From Tolypeutes matacus (Eukaryota > Chordata > Mammalia > Cingulata > Chlamyphoridae): DNA of 64,000 bases. A program made the translations under genes and the position numbers. The stretch lies in assembly GCA_026826555.1 (NCBI GenBank), contig JAKSZT010053917.1:268987-332986 (forward strand), given 5' to 3'. Positions 45,105 to 56,199 of this stretch are shown here, piece by piece; position 1 is the stretch's first letter, and each line of letters starts with the position of its first letter. The notes below the pieces were generated by a model. It worked only from the letters and a program-made list of their open reading frames with translations. It ran no database searches and had not been told where the DNA came from.

Positions 45105-45261
45105 GAGGAGGTGTTGATGATCGCTATCATCCTCCACAAGGGCTTCTCAGATATGTCCATCAGCTTCTCCCTTATGGCTGCTTCCTCCTCTTGGGTCAGC
45201 TTAGAGTCTTTCTTCTGTAAACCTCAGAATAAATCATAAACCCAAGGTGTCTAAGCAATAT
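45105..45261 (-). pseudogene. Inverted SLC5A relic: exon 15 remnant
   Basis: On the minus strand, after 'tgctttag', the text follows SLC5A4 exon 15 with an internal loss. It then reads LTQEEEAAIREKLMDISEKP and LWRMIAIIN, against [12 protein letters not shown] and VNIN in SLC5A4. It breaks off before the last helix and no stop codon in register is seen. It belongs with 46672-46836 and 47500-48060. Confidence 0.88.
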
Positions 45262-45399
45262 CTAAAGCAAAGGAAAATTTTAAAAATGAAATACCGGAAA
45301 AAAAAAAAAAATCCACCTAAAATCGATCAGTTCCAAAGCAAAATTTCACATACAGCTCTGAAAAGTGATTACAACAACAGATGTGAGTAAAAAGAGCTC

Positions 45400-45900
45400 C
45401 TGAGAAAAGACTGATCAATTTGATTATGTAAAAGTCTAAAACTTACCCATGGCAAAAAGTGCCATAAGCAAAGCAAAAAGGTAAATAGCAAGCTGGGGAA
45501 AATAATTGCAACTTTGATCAAAGACTTAGGGTTAAGAGCCCCAATATATAAAGAGTTTCTAAAAATAGAAAAGAAATCCACCAAGAACTCTGTAGGAAAA
45601 TTAGCTAGAGATATGAAGAAACACTCACAGAAAAAGAAATATAAATGGCTCTTTACCTGAAGAAAAGATGTTCAAACTTGCTCAAAAGAAGAAAAATGCA
45701 GATTAAGACTACCTTGAAATTTCATTTCTCACCTATGAAATTGGCAAACTCTAAAAGGTGGAAAATATTCTGTTGATAAGGCTGGGGGAAGTAATCAATT
45801 TCATTCATTGCAGAGGGTGGGGGAGATGCAAAAATGGTTCAATCCTATGAAGGAGAATTGGGCAAAATCTTTATACATATAAAGTCAATTCCAACCCTTC
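45400..45900 (+). mobile_element. L1 3' region fragment
   Basis: The text 'gaaaagactgatcaatttga', then 'gcaactttgatcaaagactt', then 'tggcaaactctaaaaggtgg' follows the L1 ORF2-end pattern on the plus strand. It inserted between the two SLC5A relic exons. Confidence 0.65.
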
Positions 45901-46049
45901 TCTTTCTTGATAACAAAGTAAGTATTCAACACACCGAGGCTTGACTGATTGTGCCTGAGATTCTAGCCCCACCTGCTTCTTTAATAAAATTTCTCATTTT
46001 TCTCCTCAAATACATCTTCACTCCAGTCAGGTAGGTTTCTTTACTCTTC

Positions 46050-46275
46050 TCCATGTCTCTCTCTTGCTCTTGCTCTAAGTCTCTTCTTCCCTCACTGTCT
46101 CTCTGTCTTTCTGTCTCTCCTTTTCTGCCTTGGTATCTGGGTCTTTTTCTGTCTCTGTCTTTCTCTGCCTCAGTCTGTCTCTCTTTGTATCTCTGTCTGT
46201 CTCTGCCTCCCTGTGTCTCTCCACGTTTCTGTTTCTCTGTTTCTTTGTCCCTGTCTCCTTGTCTCTGTCTCTATT
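46050..46275. repeat. Pyrimidine tract, imperfect TCTCTG/TCTGTC repeat
   Basis: About 225 bases are almost purely C and T on the plus strand, with frequent TGTCTCT units. It opens a long Ser/Leu-rich frame that is an artefact of composition. Confidence 0.9.
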
Positions 46276-46589
46276 TTAACTCTTCACCACTCAGAATAGT
46301 TTTCATTTACAACTAATTATAAACATTTGCCTCCTCTATAAAAGTTGGTTTAAATTCTGCTTCCTTCATGAAAACTTCCCCTGCAACTCTAATCCCCATT
46401 GGTCTTTTCCTTTACTTATTATTCTAAAATGAGTTATAAGGCATAGAACATAATTACATATTATGTTGAACTATCTTGTAATTCTCTTTTGCGCAATGAT
46501 TTTTGGTTCTTCAAAAATATTGCCTGCTCATTGAGAAGAGAAACAATGCATTATATCTCTGTTGGATTTTTTGCTTTCTGAGTAATTTG

Positions 46590-46671
46590 GCCTATAATTT
46601 ACCTTACTTGTACTGTCCTTACCTGGTTTTGGTATAATGAATGAGTTGGGGAGTAGTCCCTCTCTTTATAT
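46590..46671 (-). mobile_element. L1 ORF2 fragment ending at the exon 13 relic
   Basis: It parallels 37310-37430 ('ggtataatgaatgagttggg', 'gagtagtccctctctttat'). It meets the SLC5A relic exon at 46671/46672, where it replaces the end of that exon. Confidence 0.7.
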
Positions 46672-46836
46672 TTTAGTTGCCAGGGATATTCCCAGAATAA
46701 CCAGGGAAGACACAGAATAGAGGGTGATGGACAAGTAAAGATAGTGGGCTCCACAGATAGTCTTGGGACAGCCACTGGCTGAAATCATACGAATAAGGCC
46801 TCCGACAAGTCCAATGATTAAAGACCAGAAGACCCT
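46672..46836 (-). pseudogene. Inverted SLC5A relic: exon 13 remnant
   Basis: On the minus strand, after 'ttgtttttcag', it reads [19 protein letters not shown], then [17 protein letters not shown], then [11 protein letters not shown]. It matches SLC5A4 exon 13 except for an in-frame loss of about 11 residues (the Cys511 loop). It is cut by an L1 fragment after LATK. The acceptor and about 70 bases of upstream intron also match SLC5A4 intron 12. The frame is open, but neighbouring exons are gone. Confidence 0.92.
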
Positions 46837-46919
46837 CTGAAAAACAAAGGAAAAGGGAGTCATAATTATCACCTAGCCTGCTTTCTTGACTAAGGAAACA
46901 GGAAACTACTATTTAATAC

Positions 46920-47470
46920 ATAACTAGAGAAACAAGAGAGCCTACAACTCCAAGCAAGAGAGTCCCATCCATCAGCTGTATGGGATCGAAGTCCCCTCTC
47001 AATTAGAGGTGGAGTGGACATCACCATCCCAGAATCCTCAGGACTGGGCAATGAACTATGGTCTAGAGTGGACTTACTGGAATACTAGTATAGACTTATT
47101 GTGGATACAGTGGCCACTGGAGGTGCTGAAGTCAGGAAGAGGGGAAAAGAGGTATAATACGGGAACTATTTCAGGACTTGGGAATCGTCCTGAATGACAT
47201 TGCAATGACAGATATAGGGCATTATGTATCTTCCCATAACTTGCAGTGGGATAGAGTGTAATCTACAATGTGAACCATGGTCCAAGCTCAGTGGCAATGC
47301 CCCAGGATGCACTTATCAATTGCAATAAATGTGCCACACTAATGAAGGATGTTGTTTATGTGGGAGGGTGTGGGAGGTGTGGGGAGTGGAGCATATGGCA
47401 ATCCCTGTATTTTTTGTGTAACATTTGTGTAATCTAAGTATTTTTTTAATAAAAAAAATATTTTAAAAGA
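46920..47470 (+). mobile_element. L1 3'-end insertion inside the SLC5A relic
   Basis: This is the reverse-complement match of 2695-3285: 'gagtcccatccatcagctg', 'cccagaatcctcaggactgg', 'gggtgtgggaggtgtgggg', then an A-rich tail. It separates the intron 12/exon 13 relic from the intron 5 relic. Confidence 0.7.
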
Positions 47471-47499
47471 AATTTTTAAAATTTTTTTAAAAATGGAAA

Positions 47500-48060
47500 T
47501 GATAAAAAAAACATAACCAGAACATAATCTGTTATCAGAGTGAAAAGGAACCAAAAGGCCTAGTCTAAGTTTAATCATTATAATAACATCTAAAACAAAA
47601 CCTGGTAGGCAAGAACAGACTCTTGCCACCATACTATTTCACGGATCGCAGACCCTGCACAGTCACACATGCTCTTGGACTACTCTGCACCCCCCACCCA
47701 GCTCTCCACCATTTCAGCTTCTTCCCACTGCCAGGAAACCTCTATTCCAGGAGGCTGTATCTCCCAGAGGCCCTTTTGGCCACTGTCATTCTGCCCCAGC
47801 ACTTTGTGTATGCTCTTTAGAACTATCAAGTTAAAGATGTCAGAGTCAGAGGAGAACTGGGAGGTCAGAGAGTCCAGCCCACTGTGGAACTGTGGAAATG
47901 TAAGCACAAGGGCCCAGACACTCATAGGTTTCTCTGCTTCCTTCTGCCTGTCCTAACCCTTCCCATCATAGGGTCTTCCTTTCTTCAAGTTCCTGTTCCA
48001 TGAAGACAATCTCCCCATTCCACCCAGCAGGGACCACTCCCTTCCTCTTACACTTGTCAA
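47500..48060 (-). pseudogene. Inverted SLC5A relic: intron 5 segment
   Basis: Reverse-complemented, it tracks SLC5A4 intron 5 at 19610-20150 for over 500 bases, e.g. 'cagttctcctctgactctg' against 'cagttctcctttcactctg', and 'actctgataacagatt' in both. No exon is included. It is collinear with the exon 13 and 15 relics, with exons 6-12 missing. Confidence 0.9.
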
Positions 48061-48371
48061 CACATTGTTTTAGTATATTACATATTGCCATAAATTGTCT
48101 TGTCATCTTGCTCCCTAACAGCTTTTTATTGATATATAATTAACATAACATAAAATTCATCATTTTAAAGTATACAATTGAATGGTTTTTAATGAAGTGT
48201 ATGTATATTTATAATTTTCATAAGTAGAGCCAGATAACTTTGAAAAAGGGCCATCTCAGTTAAGTTGCCACTACATCCCACTAGCCATGGGTATTATCAT
48301 TTTTTAACTTTTTTCAATCTGGTGTCAGATCAGAAAAAGAAATCATATGCCCCTCTTTGTCCCAACCTCAG

Positions 48372-48561
48372 TATGAAAATGTGTCAGCTTTGAATTCAGC
48401 CAAAACTAGCATGGTGAAGAAAATCAAGGCAAACAGGCTGGAGAAGTTGGATACCTGGTACCTGCCTTCCAGTGTGAGGACTTCTCTTTTGTCACCAACT
48501 TCTGACACAGCTACAGAGACTTGGTCACCACCCATCAGGTCCTAGAACTTCTCTTCATAAA
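48372..48561 (+). pseudogene. RalGDS/RGL-like relic, exon a (REM domain start)
   Basis: After 'aacctcag' it reads QYENVSALNS, then VKKIKANRLEKL, like the RalGDS stretch RYETVRVIKAGTLEKL. A frame change later gives FSFVTNF, a stop, and HSYRDLVTTHQVLELLF, which parallels YVTIFLCTYRAFTTTQQVLDLLF. A GTGAGA donor follows. At least one frameshift and one stop disable it. Confidence 0.75.
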
Positions 48562-49219
48562 GTGAGAACCTCACCCCAGCACAGCCACCACTCTGCCGCA
48601 TAACAGCAGTATGTCATGGGAAGGATGCTTCACCTCTCGGAGCCTCAGCAGGCTCCTCTGACAAGTGGGATGGACAGAGGAAAACTTCCTAGGGTTAACA
48701 GGAGGATTAAGTGGGATAAGAAATGGAAAGCATTGACACAGTTCCTGGCTCTGGGTTAAGGGCTGCTGAGGCGCCGTGGTTGTTCATATTTACTGTTTTC
48801 CCTCCTCCTATGAAGAAGTGCTCTGATTCTCACCTCTCTGATCTTATGACCATAGTCGAACATATTCTCACATTTCTAAAGAAGATCTGAGATTCCATCT
48901 CGGTGCCCCCATCCTCAGGATAACTAGAATAGGGGTCCCTGGAGGATATCAGAGGTGAAGTAATCCCTCTAAATTATCTGGAAGGTGCTGGCTGGGGCTC
49001 ATTCAACAAATATATACTGAGGTCTGCTATCTATAGGTTCATCTCTAAGCATTTAGCATAATTTAATGAATGAATGAGAAACAATTTCCTGTCACCTTGG
49101 CTAACATTCCATTGGGGGAGTGAATCAGTTACAATACCCATCATGAGAAGGTAGTATACACAGTACATTAGACATAATGTACCTAATGGCCTCCTCTAGA
49201 TATGGATACATCCTCACAG

Positions 49220-49259
49220 GTACTGAAGGAGATGGTGGACCCCTGGACCACTTGAAAAA
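49220..49259 (+). pseudogene. RalGDS/RGL-like relic, exon b
   Basis: This 40-base exon lies between 'cctcacag' and GTGAGT. It encodes TEGDGGPLDHLKK, matching the GGPxDxLKN segment of RalGDS family REM domains. Its frame and splice sites are intact. Confidence 0.75.
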
Positions 49260-50189
49260 GTGAGTACACTTTGGGATAATAGAAGAGTCTCTTGTCTCAA
49301 CAAGATAGTGGGGATCAGTGTGTACTGGGGGGCTGTGGCTCAGGAGGGGCTGGGTTGAACCCTGGGTCTAACACTTCTGACCATTCTCCCTACAGAGTGG
49401 AGGTCTGGGGGCTTCCCAGTCTAGGAGGAAAGGTGTCAAGGAGAGCTCTGGAAGGGACCCTGTGCACCCTGGGGGGAACGGGATCTCAGGACCAGTCATT
49501 GAGAGAATCCACCCCCACCATAGCCCATTTTCAGCTCCAATTGCCCCACCCAGTCCTCTCTGCCCCATGATCATGGTCCAATAAAGGGAGGTGTGTCGAG
49601 CAATACACTCACAAATCAAGGTAATTCAGCTGCATTAGGGCTGAGCAAGTCTTTGCCCAACCTATCAGGAGAATAATATCAGTGGGAGGGAGATACCCAC
49701 ACCTGGTAGTCACAATAATGCAGCACAGTGGAGCTGGAAATACAGGTGGAGGTGCAACAACAGTCCCTGGGAAAGCTGAGGTGTGAGGACAAACTCTCTT
49801 GCTCGCACATCCATAAGATATTTGTGATCACAGTGCAGTGAACAGAGCAGACACAGTCCCTCCTGTCCCTTAGACAATTGGTATTCCTGTGGGAAGAGGG
49901 GCCAAGAAAGACAGACAGAGAAGTATATCAAGCTTTCCTGGAAAAGGGCAGAGCTGGGCAGACTAGTGATTGAGAGCTCCCTAAATCAAGATTCTGCTAG
50001 ACCTCTGCTCAGAAACTAGCGCTGCTACTGCCAGGACAGCCAGAGGGGTTGGAGTGTGGGGTATGGGTGGGGCTGGCCTGCTGGGGGAGGGTCAGGCACT
50101 GGGGCCCAGCCACAGCAGGGGTGCTATGGGAGGGCAGTGTAGAAGGAAAGGCCAGGCCTTTAACTCTGTTTCCCACCTGACTACACCAG

Positions 50190-50382
50190 TGCCATTTCCT
50201 TCATCTTGAACACCTGGCTGTATGGATTCTCAGAGGAGTTCTGTCAGCCCTCAGACTTTCTGGGCCTCCACGTGCTGGTGGCCTACCTATGGCTCAATAT
50301 GTCTGAATCAGAACTGGAGCAGTTTGCCCAGCTTCTCCTTCTCAGCATGAGCAGGTGGAGGCCATTCAGGCAGAGGCAGAGC
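50190..50382 (+). pseudogene. RalGDS/RGL-like relic, exon c (REM domain core)
   Basis: After 'ctacaccag' it encodes AISFILNTWLYGFSEEFCQP, then SDFLGLHVLVAYLWLNMSES, then ELEQFAQLLL. This clearly parallels RalGDS ISSxLxTWLDQYSEDFCQPPDF and LVAYVQLNMPGSDLE. Near 50343 a one-base shift moves the frame to QHEQVEAIQAEAE, which is the reading that joins exon d in phase through a GTGAGC donor. Confidence 0.85.
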
Positions 50383-50638
50383 GTGAGCAGGAGTGGGGCT
50401 GGGTGTCAATGGGGAGGAGACGGGAAAGTGGATACCAAGATATAGAGAAGAATCTGAGGCTGGTGTTGGCCAGGAGCAAAGAAAGAGTAACCTCAGACCA
50501 CACCTCTAGTGGACTGGAGGCTGGGAGGAGTTCCTGGGGTGGGGTGTGTGGGCTTGGGTTTCTCAAAGGCAGTGTGATATTTTGCCACTTTGAAAGGCAA
50601 TGGGATAGCAGTCATGTGGCTAAACTTTTCTCCTCTAG

Positions 50639-50751
50639 CAGCTCCAGCAATAGTTCCAGATCCAAGCCTACAAACAGACCATGAGCTAGACTTCCCTGCA
50701 GCATGACCTCTGCCACCAGCTCCAGCTCTAGATGCAGCTTCCGGGTTGGAG
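50639..50751 (+). pseudogene. RalGDS/RGL-like relic, exon d (Pro/Ala-rich linker)
   Basis: After 'tcctctag' it encodes APAIVPDPSLQTDHELDFPA, a stop, then PLPPAPALDAASGLE before GTACCT. RalGDS proteins carry a Pro/Ala/Glu-rich linker here, between the REM and the Cdc25 GEF domains. No Cdc25 domain exon is visible downstream, so the gene is also truncated. Confidence 0.7.
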
Positions 50752-51820
50752 GTACCTCAAATTTTAGAGGCATGTTTAGACTCAGCTGTACTACTAGCTT
50801 GGCAACTGCTCAAGAGGTAGAGTGTGGGAGTCTTGTCCTCTCCCAAACCAAGCCCTCCCTTGAGAGAGGAAGGAGAGACCCTCTTCCATTGAATGAGGAC
50901 GGTCCAAGCACTGACCTCTTGATGCTTAATATCAGGCCCCTGCAAGTACCAAGGGCCACTGCTTCCTGGGATTTAGGACAGAAGAGACAGGAATTAGTGA
51001 GGAGGGAGGATTTGGGTGAGAGGTATGAGGGTGATTTATTTCTGTACAAAAGGCAAAAGAAATACCATCTGGTAGAGACGCTATGAATTCTCTCTCTCTC
51101 CTGTACTATACATCTGTGGATGTCTGTTTGGCATATGTGAGCATGTGTGTGTGTAACACACACACATATATTCATAAGCACACACGTGTGTAATACACAG
51201 TGTACAGAATGTATTATATACTCCTTGCTGGCTTCGTATGACTTGTACCTCTGTTGGTATGGGCTAATAGCTAATAATTAGACAGTGATTGTGCTCAATA
51301 ACACTGAGCTATTAAGGCTTCAGTCCCCTGCTCATAGGTCTGAGTGGCTTGCAAAGTTGCCCAAATTAACTTTTTAGGAACTCTGGAATTATATAAAAAC
51401 AAAACAACAAGAAAGGAAGTGATTAATGAAAAAGAAGCCACTAAATTTCATTAAGAGAAAGTTGCAATATTTTGATATGCTGAACTAAGGTCCCCCATTC
51501 CCTATACTGAGGAGGCTTTGGAGTCAGTGGCCCATGTTCCTGATGTTGCTAGTCCAGAGGGGGAAATATGGATCATGTTTTCAAAACATTGTGTTTGTGC
51601 ATTAAGACCTGCCTGGTGCTCCCTGAAACTGGTTTGGGGGCTCAACTCAGAACTCTCCCAGCATTGGTGAGGCTTTCCAGATGGTGCTGGTTAAAAACAG
51701 TAAAAGGTATGTACTAGCCATAGCCACCTGGTGTCAACTCAGTGGTGAAAGACTGAAAGCTTTCCTAAATAGGATCCGTGACAAATCAAAAATGCTGTTT
51801 TTGCCACTGCTAATCACTAT
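50752..51820. other. Intergenic, no gene seen
   Basis: It contains a TG/CA dinucleotide stretch at about 51140-51195 able to fold on itself. I find no RalGDS Cdc25-domain exon and no named transposon. Confidence 0.45.
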
Positions 51821-51824
51821 CTAG

Positions 51825-53620
51825 GATGCCCTGGCCAGAGCAATAGTTCAAGAAAAAGAAAGAAAAGGCATGCAAATTGGAAAGGAAGAAGGAAAACCAT
51901 CTCTATTTGCAAATGACATAATTTATCTAGAAAAAAACCCACTAGAATTTGCAAAATATTGTTCCAGCTAATAAAAAATGTCAGAAAGTTGCACAAAAGT
52001 CTACTGTATTTCTATAACAAAACAACAATCTGAAAAGAAAATTAAGCAATTTCTTTTACAACAGCATCACAAATAACAAAATACTTAAGAAGAAATTTAA
52101 CCAAGTTCAAGGTTTGCAACCTCAAAACTACAAAACATTGATGAAAAACATTCAGGGAGGTGGACCTGGGGAAGACATTTTCAGGAGATAACATTAAAGA
52201 AAACTTATGAATGAAACTTTTCACATACTATGGACGGGGCATGAGTTGCCCCATGGCCACGGGAGCTTCCCACATCAATCCTGCACAGTGAAGCACTCGT
52301 CTTCCTAGGGGACTTGGCACCAAAGTCTCAGGGCCAAACAAGGAGGCCTGCTTCATTTGGTCTGAGGTTCAGCTGGGTCAAAAACAGGGGCCGGGCACCC
52401 TCTCCTGGCAGCTAGTGTGCAGAACAGGAGGCTTGGTGCTCACTGTGCAGCTGTGGACACGCGCCCCCTTCAGGCCATGATCAGAATCTCTGAAATTAAA
52501 TTTTCATATTATTGAGTGCTATAAATTTTAAGTTCAAAGGAAATGGAGCTAACTATCAAGTGCCTTCATGAGAATGCATGGAGATAAGAAGAAGCAAGGT
52601 AAATATACAAAAGTTAGTTGATTTTCCCTTCCTTACAATGAACAATTAAGTAAAACACAAACAAGCAAATGCATTTATAATACTAAACATGCAAAGGATT
52701 CCTTTGGTTAAACCTAAGAAGATATGTAAATATCTTTATTTCATAAACTAGGAAAAATCTGAAAGAAATAAAAAAGTTAAATAAATGGAGAAATATTCCT
52801 TTTTCATGGTGAGTACTTTTAATATAATATTCCTAGGAAGATAATTTGTAGATATTGACTAACTGTTTCTACTCCTAGAATAGCATGCAAAATGCCTAAG
52901 AAGAAGAAAATTGGAGCACCCACAGTGCCTGTTTCCAATGCTTATTATAAAGCTACATTAATTAATCAAGTGTGACCATGGCACACAGAAAAATGGAAAA
53001 GAAAAATAGAGTCCATATGTAGATCCATGAAAATATTGTCAAGTGAACATAATCCTTTCAACAAATGGCCATGGAACAACTGGATGGCCAAATAGAAAAA
53101 AATTTAACAAAGGTAAACTTTACATCTTACACAGAAACTCACCCAAAAGAGTTTATAGGTTTCTGTGTAAGGTGCAATATGATAAAACTTTGATAATTTA
53201 ACAGAAGAGAGAATCTGCATGAACTTATGTTTGCTGATGAGATTTAGATGCAGCCTCTAAAGAAAGACTCATGAATGGACAAAAATGGTAATGGGACTTT
53301 ATTTTAAAAATTAAAAATTCTACCCTGTTGAAGACACTGTTAACTGAATGTAAAGACCTCAACCCTGCCCTGGGAGAAAGTTTTGTAAAATAAATCCATC
53401 AAAAAAGGACTTGTACCAAAATATACACAAGGCCTATAAATCTCAATAAAAAGGTAACAAACCAGACAATTAAAACACTTGAAATTGTCTGAACAGACAT
53501 CTCACCAAATTAGGTACACAATTGGCAAATAAGCACACATAAAGGTACTTAACATCATTTTTCGGTATAGAAAAGCAACTTAAAACAACAAGAGACACTA
53601 CCCACCCATTGGAATTGTGT
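51825..53620 (+). mobile_element. L1 ORF2 3' half, degenerate
   Basis: Text follows L1 ORF2 in order: 'gaaggaaaaccatctctat', 'aatgtcagaaagttgcaca', 'atgagaatgcatggagataa', 'acaaatggccatggaacaac', and 'gacatctcaccaaattag' near the end. About 300 bases at 52230-52500 do not fit and may be an insertion. Stops are frequent. Confidence 0.65.
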
Positions 53621-53689
53621 GGTGAAATTCCATGGGTTTTTTTTGTTGTTTGTTTGTTTTATTGTGGGTAAAAATCAAAATTTTCACAA

Positions 53690-53990
53690 TATATACCAAC
53701 ATTTGCAAAATGATATATAAATATATATGCATATATGTGCATTTGCTTACAAAAATGTTATTTATATATATATATATATTAAGAGGTGCTTAGATTACCC
53801 AAAATATTACACGGAACCCACTGGGATTCCCATGTTGCCCACCTCCCACACCTCCCACCACATCCCACACAAACATCTCCCACAAGTGTGGCCCACCACC
53901 CTCAATGGACTTACACATCCTGGGGCCTTGCCACCAACCATAGACCACAGTTCACACCGTAGACCACACTCTCTCCATGGGTTTTTAATT
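53690..53990 (-). mobile_element. L1 3'-end fragment, antisense
   Basis: It is related to 2695-3285: 'taagaggtgcttagatta', 'cacctcccacacctcccac', 'atagaccacagttcacacc'. It is preceded by TA-rich text. Confidence 0.6.
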
Positions 53991-54003
53991 TATTTTTTAT
54001 TCT

Positions 54004-54090
54004 GGTGGAGCTGGGTAGCTCAGTGGTTGAGCACTTGCTTTGCACATACAAGGTCCTGGGTTCATAACCTGGTATCTCCTAAAAAAGAAA
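54004..54090 (+). mobile_element. DAS-like SINE
   Basis: It reads 'gctgggtagctcagtggttg' through 'ggtcctgggttcataacctg', ending 'tatctcctaaaaaag'. It sits between two L1 fragments. Confidence 0.85.
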
Positions 54091-54094
54091 TTTA

Positions 54095-54800
54095 TTGTTA
54101 CCATATATATAATCTAACCTGTCCCCTTTTAATCACATTCAGACCTATGTTTCAGTGCTGTTAATTATGTTCACATGTTGTACTAACATCACTGTCGTCA
54201 ATTACCAAAACATTTCCACCATTCCAAATAGGAACCCTGTACATTTTAAGCTTTAAGTTCTCATTCCGTATATTCACCTCATCCCCTGGTAATGAAATCT
54301 CTACATTCTGACTCTATGAGTTTATTTATTCCAATTATTTCAAAATTTTATTATTACAATATTTGTCCTTTTGTGTCTGGTTTATTTCTTTCCCAGGATG
54401 TTTTCAAGGTTCATTCATATTGTCACATGTATCATGAGTTCATTCCTTTTTACAGCTAAATAATATTCCATTGTATGTTTATACTATTTATCCAACCATC
54501 GACGGACACTTGCTTTACTTCCATCTTTCGGCAATTGTGAATAATACTGCTATGAACATCAGTGTCCAAATATCTGTTCGAGTCCCAGTTTTCAATTTTG
54601 GGGGGTATATACCTAGTAGTGTGGTTGTGAGATCATATGATAATTCTATACTTCTCTTTCTGAGAAACCATCAATCTGTCTTCCACAGTGGATGCACCAT
54701 TTTGCGTTGCTACCAGCAGTGAATGAGGGTTCTATTCCTCCACATCCTCTCCAACACTTGTTATTTTCCATGTGGTTTAATGAAATAAAAGGTGGTATAT
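54095..54800 (-). mobile_element. Old L1 3' region, antisense
   Basis: The plus strand reads 'taaataatattccattgtat', 'tccaaccatcgacggacact' and 'gaataatactgctatgaaca', the reverse of the L1 ORF2 end. Confidence 0.75.
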
Positions 54801-56150
54801 TCAGTTGTAAAGAAGGACCACTCCCTCTGTGGGAGTTCACTTCTGACAGAACAGCTGTGGAGACTCCCTTCTGCCATTTTGAATAATTCCATTTCATGGA
54901 ATTATTTAGATTTAGATAATTAAATATTGGGTTTAAACTGAAAAAAAGGTCTAGCAATATACGCATTTATAAGTTTGAAATATAAATGTGTTTTATAGAA
55001 AGAAACAAACAAAAACAACCCCCCCCAAAAGTAAGCAAACAGAAAAAAAACAAACCAGTGCCATTTCCCACTCCTCGAAACTATACAGAATGGGCTAAAG
55101 TTTACTTGTGAACATATGTAACATGTCTGCTTCAAATATATTACACTTTATTAATCATCTTTTAACACATACAATTTAGGAATATACAGTCTCTCTTAGA
55201 GATGATGTCAGTATCTGAATTTGAACCCTTATGTGAATTTGAGGTCTAAGCTCAGCCCAAGAGTAGCTCTGAAAGAGTATGACAATAAACCTTGACTATT
55301 TTCATCTTACTTGCTTCACAACCTGGAAGGTTAAACAAAGAAGAACACTGAAAAACTGTCATTATATTAAATCATGACCACCTTGAAGATGCTTTATTCC
55401 CAGCAGACCTAATTAAAAACAAGAACAGATGGTCATTGCTCTACCCAAGTATAAGAAGAATTAAAATGACCATTATGTTTGCTAGTAAAGGATGGGGCAT
55501 TTACTGTACATAGACTTCCTTTTATATGAGATGATGAACTGACCTTCAGGCTGAGACCTGAAGAATGAGAAGCAGGCAGCCATGTAAAGTGTTAAGGAAA
55601 GAATCTTTCAAGCAGTAGTCACAGAAAGGTCAAATGCCTGGAAGGGGGAAAGCAGTCCACCAGTTCAAACAATAGAAGGGTAGGTGGGGAAATATGGTTG
55701 AGGATAGAATTGGGGAGACAGATCACATGGGGCCATGTGCTGACATGATAAGTTTGGATTTTATTCATAGACCATCTATATAGAAAGGGGGTTGAGATAA
55801 ACTTTTGTGACAGGGTGGGAGCTGGACAGAAGCAGCAGGATAAGCCTGGCTGGAGAGCAACGGCATGGTGGAAACAGATGAAGATGAAGCTGAAGACGAT
55901 GATTCAGCCTACATTTTGAAGGACATCATTGTTTTACTTTTTATGCCCTTTACACAATACGGCACTGCTGATTATACAACTCTGGTATGAATTAATGAAT
56001 TGAATAATTGCAGTAACACCTATGAATGTCTCATCTACTGTGGTTGGAAATACACAAACAGGTAAGACGTGAACTCTATCCAAATTATTGAATCTGTCCT
56101 AAATATTGTATCTTAGGGTATTGCTCCAAAAAACAGAAAATAGACCAGAG
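54801..56150. other. Intergenic, no gene seen
   Basis: AT-rich text with an eight-base C run near 55019. I see no exon-like or RNA-gene pattern. Confidence 0.4.
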
Positions 56151-56199
56151 TAAGAAAATATTGCTGGGCCTATTGCAGCAGACTGTGGCTGTGTCACAT

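Noticed and set aside
46053..46316. 87-residue Ser/Leu-rich open frame
   Set aside because: It is a by-product of a pyrimidine repeat tract, with no family match or splice context.
50703..51086. 127-residue plus-strand frame after the RGL relic
   Set aside because: It is in a different frame from exon d, crosses its donor, and shows no Cdc25 domain motif.
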